From contig JADJPJ010000054.1 of assembly GCA_016713325.1 (NCBI GenBank), positions 1 to 28,016 of the forward strand: a stretch of DNA of 28,016 bases. The letters are read 5' to 3'. Within the stretch, counting starts at the first letter, position 1; each line of letters starts with the position of its first letter. Below the pieces are notes generated by a model. That model ran no database searches, was not told where the DNA came from, and worked only from the letters and a program-made list of their open reading frames with translations. Both the position numbers and the translations under genes were made by a program. Shown here in pieces: positions 1-7,343 of this stretch. Source of the stretch: Candidatus Flexifilum affinis. Lineage in GTDB: Bacteria > Chloroflexota > Anaerolineae > Aggregatilineales > Phototrophicaceae.

Positions 1-249
1 GAGGGCGACATCATCTGCCCAATATCGACAAAGAGGGAGTTTATTAAGCGACGCGACCATACAACTCGCGGGCGCTGGCTTGAGAATAGTGATGGCCGAT
101 ACGCGGATGGACTCCAGATCCTGGAACGCCTGGCGAACCAGCTTGAGGCAGGCGAATTTGTCCCCATGCACGATATGCCGAGCGTAGAAGTACTGGCGCT
201 TATCGATGAAACAGAAGCACATCGGGATGGTGCGGCACCTAATCGATAA
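1..249 (+). CDS. 3' end of an unknown gene (left-truncated)
   Basis: Reading frame 1 is open from the window edge to a TAA at 247-249, giving the last 82 codons of a protein whose start lies outside the window. The C-terminal part is amphipathic and acidic (ILERLANQLEAGEFVPMHDM) and reads like real coding sequence, but I recognise no family and assign no function. An IS relic starts 36 bases after the stop. The main alternative is a chance open frame. Confidence 0.4.
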   Translation, partial: EGDIICPISTKREFIKRRDHTTRGRWLENSDGRYADGLQILERLANQLEAGEFVPMHDMPSVEVLALIDETEAHRDGAAPNR

Positions 250-284
250 ATGGAGCGCAATTCTCTGCCGGTGATGATTTGACC

Positions 285-600
285 TGTAGTAGCAGTAAAC
301 GCAATCTGAGCGAGAACAAGAGTCAAGCAGCGCGACAGTAATCGTGGATGATCCGCCCAGAATGTCGTGTCGATCAACGCTTCCTTGTGCTAATGGTTTA
401 GCAGGTGACCAAGGACTCTGTTGGTTGATTCCTGATGAGGGCGCGTGATTGAAGTAGGGGTTCGTACTCACGAAGGATGGAGACCAAATGGCTTTGATTG
501 ATTACGATCACCTGCTCGAGGCAATCTTCTCGTACCGATCGTAGCCAGCGCTCGGCATCAGCGTTCGCTCGTGGAGCTCGAAACGGCGTACGAACCTGTA
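285..600 (-). mobile_element. Truncated relic of the DDE-type IS found intact at 1561-2767
   Basis: This stretch aligns with 1561-1877 of the intact element, roughly 85% identical by eye. It begins with the same terminal sequence (TGTAGTAGCAGTAAA against TGTAGTAGCAATAAA). It covers the terminal inverted repeat and the part encoding the C-terminus of the transposase on the minus strand. Similarity stops at about 600, so the remaining two thirds of the element are gone. Small indels inside it destroy the transposase frame. Confidence 0.8.
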
Positions 601-896
601 GATATGGTATTCAAAGTCAAGCAGCATCGCGGCATCGGATGACACCGTGCCGCGTCCGGGCAAGGAATTGGAAGCTTGTCCGGCAAGGCCTCAGTGGGAA
701 CCAGCGCGATTGTCGCAGGGAAGGCATTCTTTCATGAAGCGAGTGAGATGCTCTTGATCAAAGTCAGCGTCCTCTATGGTGACGACACGATGGCACCACC
801 GCAGTTTGTAACCCAGGCGAGTTCACACCGTTCTTGACCTGTCCTCAGACTGCCTGGCCATGCCCTTCAGGAACGCAGTCGCCGTTTCTACAACAC
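601..896. other. Unassigned stretch between IS relic and HTH pseudogene
   Basis: I see no convincing gene, RNA or repeat here. The similarity to the intact IS ends at about 600. The short frames present have no family resemblance and lie antisense to relic sequence. Confidence 0.3.
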
Positions 897-1447
897 TCAA
901 AGCAAGAACGGGTGTGATCGGGCCGATGAGCCATTCTGGGCCCTTAACACCCACGACGGATGTGAGACTTTGCCGGTGGATGTAGATATGGAAGCGGGCA
1001 ATTCCTGTAACCGGTAGTGGCTTATCGTCCTTTCACACAACCTGTGCCTCCCCTGCCCCATCAGTCGTTGGGCCACACCGATCAGCGCCGGTAACGCTGT
1101 CTGGTCTCGTCCTCGATGAACCTGCCTCGTGTATTCAGCCCGATCCGCTTCGCCATTCCAGGCGGAGGGAGCATGCGCTCGTAGTTGTTCCAGGTGAGCG
1201 GCGTGGTGATGAAACACGGCTCAGCGACGACACCTTCCGCGCGATGGTAGTTGTAGATCGACCTGGTGGACACGCCCAGCCGCTGAGCCAGCCATGCTTG
1301 AGGGTACTGCCCCGGTCGGCGGCGAATAAACTCCCGTTCCAGCGCCTGGCGGTACGTCTTTGGACTGCGCAGTTCGTCGATCTCGACAGGATCGCCTGCT
1401 GTCGGCTGTACGCCCAGCCAGGCACGCAGCTCGTCGATGGATGGCAT
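897..1447 (-). pseudogene. Frameshifted helix-turn-helix protein of unknown role
   Basis: A minus-strand frame starting near 1447 (MPSIDELRAWLGVQ) contains a helix-turn-helix-like segment (QAWLAQRLGVSTRSIYNYH), then a basic region ending in RQRYRR and a stop at 1082. Removing one base near 1085, in a CCGG context, continues the reading as PALIGVAQRLMGQGR down to a stop at 897. The whole would be about 183 residues. The HTH suggests DNA binding, but I do not recognise the family. The intact IS sits about 110 bases upstream, in what would be its promoter region. A sequencing indel would restore the gene. Confidence 0.45.
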
Positions 1448-1507
1448 ACGGTAGCGCACAGCCGGTCGATGAGCGGGATTGGGACTTCGTGTTGGTTTCT
1501 GCTGGGG

Positions 1508-1557
1508 AACAAAGCATCTTTTTGCTTTGTTTTCAAGCCCTTGAATCGATTGAAAAC
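1508..1557. repeat. Two overlapping inverted repeats beside the IS end
   Basis: AACAAAGCA (1508-1516) pairs perfectly with TGCTTTGTT (1523-1531) across a 6-base loop. GTTTTCAA (1529-1536) pairs with TTGAAAAC (1550-1557). The second pair ends 3 bases before the IS terminus at 1561. These could be a hairpin or terminator in the flanking DNA, or structures that attracted insertion. There is no proof of either. Confidence 0.4.
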
Positions 1558-1560
1558 CAG

Positions 1561-2767
1561 TGTAGTAGCAATAAATGCAAACTGAGCGAGAAAACGCGTC
1601 AAGCAGCGCGATAGTAATCGTGGATGATCCCGCCCAGAATGTCGTGTCGATCAACCCTTCCTTGCGTTAACGGTTTTGCAGGCGGACAAGGAATCTGTTG
1701 CTTGATTCCCTAGATGAGGTCGCGTGTGATTGAAGTGGCGTTCGTACTCACGAAGGATATAAGCTAAATGGCTTTGATTGATGACGATCACCTGCTCGAG
1801 ACACTCTTCTCGTACTGATCGTACCCAGCGCTCAGCGTAAGCGTTCGCTCGTGGGGCTCGAAACGGCGTACGAACCACTTCAATCCCTTCAGACGCAAAT
1901 ACAGCATCAAACGCCGCACCATATTTGCTGTCGTTGTCGCGTATCAAATGGGTGAATGAACAATTCTCTTCTTGGAAGTTCCACTGTAACTGGCGTGCTT
2001 GTTGGGCGACCCAAGTTTGGCTGGGATGTGCTGTGATCCCGGCGATATGCACGCGACGGGTTCCCAATTCGATGAAGAACAGTACGTACAACGTCTGTAG
2101 GCGGATGGTTTCCACAGTAAAGAAATCGCACGCAAGAAATGTAGCCTTGTAGTGGGACAAGAAGGCGCGCCAATTGGAGGATGTCGACCTGGCTGGTAGG
2201 GGCAAAACCCCGTGACCTCGAAGAATTTTCCGGATAGTCTCGTGACTGATCCGGTAGCCAAGCTTTTTCAACTCCCCCTCAATGCGATCGTCTCCCCAAC
2301 GATTCTCGCGCGCCATGCGCAGAATGAGCAGAACCAGCTGCGGATCTGTTGCGGGGCGACCTGAGGCTTTCGGTGCGTTCGAAAACGTCCACTTCTTCCG
2401 GATCAACTCGCGATGCCAGCGCAGCAAGGTTTCAGGCTTGAAGATAAGGATCAACTGCTCCAAATGTCCCTGCCGTAGGTTGGCAAAACGACGGATCTGC
2501 TCAATGAGGGTGAGCAAGACAAATTTCTCACTGTGCGTGATGGCGGGACCGCGTTTCTGATGACGACGCAGAATGAGTAATTGTTGGCGAAGCAGCAACA
2601 GCTCGAGGGTCTTGGCATCTGGAGACAGGCGACTGAAGCGCAGGCTGTCCCAGAGTAAACTTGTTACCTGATGGATGAGATACCAAATCATGAATGCTCT
2701 ATTCCACTGCCACGATAGGCTACGGGAAGCATTCTATCAAATCCAAGTTGGATTAATTGCTACTACA
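1561..2767 (-). mobile_element. Apparently complete DDE-type insertion sequence, 1207 bp
   Basis: The ends are TGTAGTAGCAATAAA at 1561-1575 and the inverted copy TTAATTGCTACTACA at 2753-2767, with 12 perfect terminal bases. One minus-strand transposase gene (1651-2691) fills the element. The flanks (...ACCAG and CGGGA...) show no target-site duplication. This may mean the element generates none, or that a later rearrangement removed it. Two end fragments of the same family lie at 285-600 and 25505-25553. Confidence 0.85.
1651..2691 (-). CDS. DDE (integrase-core) transposase
   Basis: This 346-residue transposase has an N-terminal region with helix-turn-helix character (about residues 75-160, including GRPATDPQLVLLILRMAREN). 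A retroviral-integrase-type catalytic core follows. The DDE residues are visible as D189 (FLACDFFT), D252 (IRDNDSKYG) and E287 (NAYAERWV), with the D-35-E type spacing of IS3/IS481-like enzymes. It catalyses cut-and-paste or copy-out transposition of the surrounding element. The frame is uninterrupted and starts at ATG 2691, 76 bases inside the element end. I cannot place the exact IS family. Confidence 0.9.
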   Translation of the reverse strand: MIWYLIHQVTSLLWDSLRFSRLSPDAKTLELLLLRQQLLILRRHQKRGPAITHSEKFVLLTLIEQIRRFANLRQGHLEQLILIFKPETLLRWHRELIRKKWTFSNAPKASGRPATDPQLVLLILRMARENRWGDDRIEGELKKLGYRISHETIRKILRGHGVLPLPARSTSSNWRAFLSHYKATFLACDFFTVETIRLQTLYVLFFIELGTRRVHIAGITAHPSQTWVAQQARQLQWNFQEENCSFTHLIRDNDSKYGAAFDAVFASEGIEVVRTPFRAPRANAYAERWVRSVREECLEQVIVINQSHLAYILREYERHFNHTRPHLGNQATDSLSACKTVNARKG

Positions 2768-2869
2768 CGGGAAGACTACACGCTACGTTCGAGACCGTTT
2801 GGGCCAACGGGATGCCAGGAATCAGGAAGGGGGCTTTGTGCATCAGGATAGTTCTGCGCGCGAGGGCGC

Positions 2870-3661
2870 TCAGACGCGGAGCACGCGTACGCCGATCGCC
2901 TCGAAAGCTTCCGCCTGTTCCGGGGATGTTCCAGTGTCGGTGATCAGCAGGTCAATCTCCTGCGTTTCACAGATTCGTGCGCGTGCCGTCACGCCTATTT
3001 TCGCGTGGTCGGCCACCACGATCTTCTCCTTGGCCTGCTGGATCATCGTTCGGACGATGGCGGCCTCGTCGATATAGTGGGAAGTCAGGCCGTTTTTGGA
3101 ATCTATGCCGTTGAGCCCAATGAAGACTTTGTCAAAATAGACAGATCGGATGGACTGAATGGCCGTATCGCCGACCAGCGAAAACCATCCTCCGCTCAGA
3201 TACCCTCCGGTGACGAAGACGCGGATATCCTGCTGCTGGCTGAGCTCCATCGCGACGTTGACGGTATTCGTCACGATGGCGATGTTCTTGAGATGGCCGA
3301 GATACCGGGTAATCTGCGTGGTCGTGGTGCCCGCGGAAAACGCGATGGTCTCGCCGGATTGGACGAGTTCGGCGGCAGCCTGCGCAATACGCCGTTTTTC
3401 GTCGGTGTTAACTCCCTCCTGATTGCTGAACGTAATGCTGTACCGAAACGGCTCGTAGAGGAGGGGTTGAACCAGTTCCGCGCCGCCGTGCGTTCGCCGC
3501 AGCAGTCCCTGCAGTTCCATCTGGGTCAGATCGCGCCGCACGGTTGAGGGTGAGATATCTAGCTGATTAGCGAGGTCCTCAACCAGAACCTGACCTTTCT
3601 GATTCAACAGAATGAGGATGCGCCTGTATCGATCCTGAGTAGAGGCAGCAGATTTTGACAT
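2870..3661 (-). CDS. DeoR-family sugar-phosphate-responsive repressor
   Basis: A 263-residue regulator with a complete DeoR architecture. The N-terminal winged HTH (residues 11-60; LANQLDISPSTVRRDLTQM, then LLRRTHGGA) is followed by the C-terminal DeoR sensor domain from about residue 88, with the phosphosugar-site motif FSAGTTTTQ (108-116). DeoR proteins of this type (GlpR, LacR, AgaR) repress catabolic operons until a sugar phosphate binds. It is the last gene of the minus-strand arm, 113 bases after the kinase. The inverted repeat at 5729-5755 is its most likely operator. The ribosome-binding site upstream of ATG 3661 is weak. The inducer is unknown; a ketose phosphate made by the neighbours is the natural guess. 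Confidence 0.9.
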   Translation of the reverse strand: MSKSAASTQDRYRRILILLNQKGQVLVEDLANQLDISPSTVRRDLTQMELQGLLRRTHGGAELVQPLLYEPFRYSITFSNQEGVNTDEKRRIAQAAAELVQSGETIAFSAGTTTTQITRYLGHLKNIAIVTNTVNVAMELSQQQDIRVFVTGGYLSGGWFSLVGDTAIQSIRSVYFDKVFIGLNGIDSKNGLTSHYIDEAAIVRTMIQQAKEKIVVADHAKIGVTARARICETQEIDLLITDTGTSPEQAEAFEAIGVRVLRV

Positions 3662-3774
3662 TGCGATTTCTGGTTTGGCTCGGAAGCTCGGCTGGTTGGT
3701 CAGAGTACGTCTCTCATTTTATCCTACTTGCCGCTATCCTACATGCCGACGCGTGTCGAAATCTGTCACCGGCT

Positions 3775-4746
3775 TCATGTCATCGTCTGAACTTCCACCA
3801 CCTGCAGCTTGCCGACGAGGAGTCGGACGAGGTCCGGTGGGCACGAGGGAACATCGTAATTCCCGAGGTTGGCGGTCGCCGCTGCGACTCCCCAGCATGC
3901 CGCTTCGAGGATGTTGTCGCCGCGGGCAGTTGCGTAACTGAATCCTCCCACCAGGGCATCGCCACACCCAATGGTATTTATGGCGGTCGAACCAGGAAGC
4001 GTAATGCCATGGTCGCCAGCATGCATGTGCCAGACATTTGTTTCGGTTCCCACCATCAGACCTTCATTTCCGAGGGAGAGCAGCACGACATCGGCATACT
4101 TACCGACGATGCGGCTCATCTGATCGATATGCTCACGGAGAGTCTGCGTTTCGACGCCGACGAGCTGATGAAACTCGAACAGATTTGGCTTGACTGCCCA
4201 GGGATGTGACGTAAGGGCTTTTTTGAGTGGCGTCGAACTGGCATCCACCAGTGTTTTGACATCGTAGCGCCGTGCCAACTCAATTGCCGAGACGTAGAAA
4301 TCGTCGGGAATGCCGGGCGGAAGACTGCCAGATAGAATCAGTAGGCTGCAGCGGTCGAGATACTGTTCGGTACAGTCGAGCAGGCGCTGGGCGATATCTG
4401 CGCCGACTCTGGGACCAGGATCGATCACTTCGGCGATATTGCCCTGCTGCTTGTCGATCAGGACGAAGGTCGAGCGGTTCGGCGCCTCCATCTGGACTTC
4501 GTCATAGGGCATGTTCTGCCGCTGCGCCGCTGCGATCCACCGATCGCGGTTGTAGCTTCCCAGCAGGACGATCGAGCGTGCATCCCCACCCAACTGCACG
4601 ACTACGCCCGTCGCATGCGCGCCGGATCCACCTGCCTGGTCGAAGCTCAGGATCGTTCGGACAGGTTCGCCGGGGGTAAAGCGTTCGACAACGGAAACGC
4701 GGTCCGTCGAGGTATTCGGAGAAACACTCAAGACCAGCGATTTCAT
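3775..4746 (-). CDS. PfkB-family (1-phosphofructokinase / tagatose-6-phosphate kinase-like) kinase
   Basis: A 323-residue ribokinase-fold kinase that should transfer phosphate from ATP to a ketose phosphate in the cytoplasm. It begins with the FruK/LacC-type start (SLVLSVSPNTSTDRV). It has the substrate-side glycine motif AGGSGAHATG (38-47), VKPNLFEF (185-192) and the anion hole/catalytic-base motif NTIGCGDALVGG (257-268), where D263 is the base. The usual GAGD is GCGD here. The start at ATG 4746 has AAGGG about 12 bases upstream. It lies 75 bases after the aldolase gene. A kinase next to a class I bisphosphate aldolase fits a LacC-LacD type step pair (tagatose 6-phosphate to 1,6-bisphosphate to trioses), but other ketoses are possible. 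Confidence 0.85.
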   Translation of the reverse strand: MKSLVLSVSPNTSTDRVSVVERFTPGEPVRTILSFDQAGGSGAHATGVVVQLGGDARSIVLLGSYNRDRWIAAAQRQNMPYDEVQMEAPNRSTFVLIDKQQGNIAEVIDPGPRVGADIAQRLLDCTEQYLDRCSLLILSGSLPPGIPDDFYVSAIELARRYDVKTLVDASSTPLKKALTSHPWAVKPNLFEFHQLVGVETQTLREHIDQMSRIVGKYADVVLLSLGNEGLMVGTETNVWHMHAGDHGITLPGSTAINTIGCGDALVGGFSYATARGDNILEAACWGVAAATANLGNYDVPSCPPDLVRLLVGKLQVVEVQTMT

Positions 4747-4821
4747 GCCTTAGATCCCTTCAATTTAGTGTGGTGGTTCGGTCCGTCCAGGGGCAGCGCC
4801 GGTCCCCGGATTGCTGGCCAC

Positions 4822-5646
4822 TCAGGCGCCATCGAGCGCTTCGTCCGCGCCGTGGACGATGGCCAGAAAGGCATCCAGCGTCGCCCGCGGATCGTCAGAT
4901 TGATAGATGTTGCGCCCGAACATGAGTCCCGATGCGCCTACCCTGACGCAGTCCTTTGCCATCTGAAGCGAATCCGCCAGATTTTCTTTCTTTGCTCCAC
5001 CGGCGACGAAGATCGGCGCCGGGCACTCTTCAATGATTTGTTGCATGCGGGAAGGATCGCCCGGGTAGATGCACTTGACGATGTCGGCGCCTATTTCGGC
5101 AGAGATACGGCAGTACATGCTCATGACCTCGACGCTGGTTTTGTCTTCGGGGGCGTACTTCTCTCTGGCACTGCGCGGTTCGATGATGAGCACCATACCG
5201 AGCTGATCGCAGGCGCGCGCAAGGCGGGCGTTCCGCTCGATCTCGAGTTTCTCTTTTTCAGAGTCGCGATGCCCGATGTAGAGATAGGTCATCAGGGCAT
5301 CTGCGCCGGCGCGAAGCAGATCCTCCACCGTAGCCATTTCCACCGCCGATCCTTCTTCATAGGCGATGGTGCTTCGGCTGTAGCTTTGGTAATCCATGTG
5401 GATCACCAGGCTCGGCCGCTCCCTGCCGACGAACTGATCCTCCAGATGCTTGACCATGCCGGGTGTGATCATCAGCCCGTTGGCGCGGCGCATGGCATTG
5501 ATTCGCTCTCGCATTTCGTCGAGCGTCCGCATGCCCGACGAGGCGCCCATCAAGACCCCATGCGAATAGGCGAGGACGAGACTGCGTCCGCTATTGCTGT
5601 CAAACAGTCGTCCGAGGCGGATCTTCTTGCCAGTTCGTGAATCCAT
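4822..5646 (-). CDS. Class I (DhnA/LacD/LsrF-type) aldolase
   Basis: A 274-residue TIM-barrel aldolase of the DeoC/FbaB/LacD superfamily. The Schiff-base lysine is K191 in GADIVKCIYPGD. The phosphate-binding loop is PIFVAGGAKKENL (211-223) with GASGLMFGRNI (237-247). It would cleave a ketose bisphosphate or a related phosphorylated ketone. An upstream in-frame start (5712) exists, but ATG 5646 is preferred because GGAGG lies 10 bases before it and family similarity begins there. An odd point is that the early DHG motif of FbaB-type aldolases reads AYSHG here. It is the first gene of the minus arm, with a possible TAATAT -10 box at 5673-5678. LsrF-like specificity is an alternative. Confidence 0.88.
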   Translation of the reverse strand: MDSRTGKKIRLGRLFDSNSGRSLVLAYSHGVLMGASSGMRTLDEMRERINAMRRANGLMITPGMVKHLEDQFVGRERPSLVIHMDYQSYSRSTIAYEEGSAVEMATVEDLLRAGADALMTYLYIGHRDSEKEKLEIERNARLARACDQLGMVLIIEPRSAREKYAPEDKTSVEVMSMYCRISAEIGADIVKCIYPGDPSRMQQIIEECPAPIFVAGGAKKENLADSLQMAKDCVRVGASGLMFGRNIYQSDDPRATLDAFLAIVHGADEALDGA

Positions 5647-5728
5647 GACTGCTTGGCCTCCATGCCCTGCGCATATTACGCCATTTCTACCACAATTTTT
5701 CGCGTTCGGCAATAAATCGCGCTTTCAC

Positions 5729-5755
5729 ATGCTCATTTCGTTTAAATATGAGCAT
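5729..5755. promoter_or_regulatory. Inverted repeat, probable DeoR-family operator
   Basis: ATGCTCAT (5729-5736) and its exact reverse complement ATGAGCAT (5748-5755) are separated by 11 AT-rich bases. It lies in the only divergent intergenic region of the catabolic locus, 6 bases upstream of the plus-strand -35 box and 83 bases upstream of the aldolase start. It could therefore control both arms. Assignment to the local DeoR protein is an inference from position. Confidence 0.6.
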
Positions 5756-5761
5756 AATTGA

Positions 5762-5790
5762 TTGACAGACGCGAGTCGCTATGTTATATT
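5762..5790 (+). promoter_or_regulatory. Near-consensus sigma-70 promoter of the plus-strand operon
   Basis: TTGACA (5762-5767) and TATATT (5785-5790) are separated by exactly 17 bases, a near-perfect housekeeping promoter. Transcription would begin near 5797, followed by AAGGAAAGG (5798-5806), a strong ribosome-binding site 9 bases before ATG 5816. A longer reading frame would start at TTG 5762, but that codon is the -35 box itself, so 5816 is the real start. Confidence 0.8.
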
Positions 5791-5815
5791 GCCCCGCAAG
5801 GAAAGGTGCGTAACG

Positions 5816-7213
5816 ATGACGCGACTGACGGAAGCGCTGACAGGCTTACTCGACGCGGGCGATGTCCTCACCTCCGAGGACGATCTCGGCAAGTATGCCT
5901 ACGACTCGTGGCCCGTTGCGGCGAAATGGCGCAGCCAAGGAAAGTCACCGCTTCGCCCGGAAGTCGTCGTCCGTCCGAGGCGTGTGGAGCAGGTCAGCAC
6001 CCTCCTGCGCTGGGCAAACGAGAATCGCATTGCGGTGACCCCCTGGGGAGCCGGATCTTCGGTTGTGGGTGCCCCTCTCCCTCTGAATGGCGGCGTGACG
6101 CTCGACCTGTCGGCCCTCGATCGCACCTTGGCGGTGGACGAGCAAAATCTCACGGTAACTGTTGAAGCCGGCAAGATGGGCTACATCCTGGAAGCCGAGC
6201 TGAACAGGCGCGGCTATACGCTCAATCACTCTCCACAGTCACTCGACCGATCTACCGTTGGCGGATGGATCAGCACGCGGGCCACCGGGCAATTCTCGTC
6301 GAAGTGGGGAGGAATCGAGCAGCTGGTGGTCGGCTTTGACGTCGTGTTATCCGACGGCATGGTCGCTCACTACAACCAGGGACCTCGGATGGCGGTCGGA
6401 CCGGACCTGCGGCACGTCTTCATCGGCGCCGAAGGGACAATGGGCGTTGTGACCCAGGTCACGCTCCAGATTTTCCGGCAGTCGCGGCACCGGATTTATG
6501 AAACGCTGGCGTTCGACGACCTCGTCGCCGGCGTCACAGTCATGCGCGAGATCATGCAGCGGGGTCTTCGGCCGTTTCTGGTGCGATTCTACAATCCCGT
6601 TGAAGCGCGCCATGCGATGAAAGACCAGCATTTCACCCAGTGCGCGATGTTCCTTGGGTTCGAGGGCGAACCAGCCATCGCCGAGGCGGAATACCAGGTC
6701 GCGAAATCGATCTGGAGTGAGTTCGGTGGAAACCCCCTGGGGCCTAGCCCTGTCGAGAAGTGGATGGATCGGCGCTTTGATTTCTCGACGGTTGAGAATC
6801 TTCTCAAACAACCAGGCGGACTCGCCGAGACCATCGAGGTGGCTCACTTCTGGAGCGGAATTCTTGACACCTATGAGCGGCTTTCTGAGGCCCTCACCCC
6901 TTACGCCGACGAAGTTCTTGCGCACTTCTCCCATGTTTATCCTCAAGGAACATCACTCTACATCATCTTGCTCGGAGAGTGCGCAGATGATGCAGCAGCA
7001 GAGGCCACACTTCTGAAGATCTGGCAGACGGCCATGACCATCTGCGTCGAGACGGGCGCGGTCATTTCGCACCATCACGGCATTGGTGTTGCCCGCAAAG
7101 ACTTCGTGGCGGATGCGTTGGGTTCCTGTATGCCCGTTCTGGAACGTGTCAAGGCCGCCATCGACCCGCCAGACATCCTCAGCCCCGGCAAGCTGGGACT
7201 GACCACCAGATAG
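5816..7213 (+). CDS. FAD-linked oxidase (GlcD / alkyl-DHAP-synthase-like)
   Basis: A 465-residue flavoprotein of the FAD_binding_4 / FAD-oxidase_C (VAO) family. The FAD-binding half has PWGAGSSVVG (76-85), TVGGWISTRATGQFSSKWGG (147-166) and IGAEGTMGVVTQ (203-214). The cap domain ends in a histidine cluster SHHHGIG with H419-H421, as in alkyl-dihydroxyacetonephosphate synthases and related dehydrogenases. The C-terminus DILSPGKLGL is typical of the family. It probably oxidises a hydroxy acid or polyol, passing electrons to FAD; the substrate cannot be read from sequence. It is the first gene of the plus-strand arm, directly under the strong promoter and the putative operator. An ether-lipid role is possible but unlikely beside sugar-transport genes. 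Confidence 0.85.
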   Translation: MTRLTEALTGLLDAGDVLTSEDDLGKYAYDSWPVAAKWRSQGKSPLRPEVVVRPRRVEQVSTLLRWANENRIAVTPWGAGSSVVGAPLPLNGGVTLDLSALDRTLAVDEQNLTVTVEAGKMGYILEAELNRRGYTLNHSPQSLDRSTVGGWISTRATGQFSSKWGGIEQLVVGFDVVLSDGMVAHYNQGPRMAVGPDLRHVFIGAEGTMGVVTQVTLQIFRQSRHRIYETLAFDDLVAGVTVMREIMQRGLRPFLVRFYNPVEARHAMKDQHFTQCAMFLGFEGEPAIAEAEYQVAKSIWSEFGGNPLGPSPVEKWMDRRFDFSTVENLLKQPGGLAETIEVAHFWSGILDTYERLSEALTPYADEVLAHFSHVYPQGTSLYIILLGECADDAAAEATLLKIWQTAMTICVETGAVISHHHGIGVARKDFVADALGSCMPVLERVKAAIDPPDILSPGKLGLTTR

Positions 7214-7343
7214 GCAAGTCGTATGTCTGGCAGGCTCTCACGTGCCTGATGGAGGAGGATCTACTCAAAGAGAAAAACATGCGAACCGATCCACTCCCAG
7301 CTCGTTTTAGTGCGTTCGATCTTTCTACCAAGAGGAAAGAGTG

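Noticed and set aside
498..737. Plus-strand open frame of 79 codons
   Set aside because: It starts inside the IS relic, antisense to its transposase remnant, and runs on into unassigned DNA. Its composition is Arg/Ser-rich and it has no family character.
4615..5640. Long plus-strand frame (341 codons) opposite the aldolase and kinase
   Set aside because: It is antisense to the aldolase with all its active-site motifs. Its own translation is rich in His, Arg and Asp with no recognisable domain.
5762..5815. Longer start (TTG 5762) for the FAD-linked oxidase
   Set aside because: The TTG is the first half of a TTGACA -35 box with a TATATT -10 box 17 bases later. A strong ribosome-binding site precedes ATG 5816.
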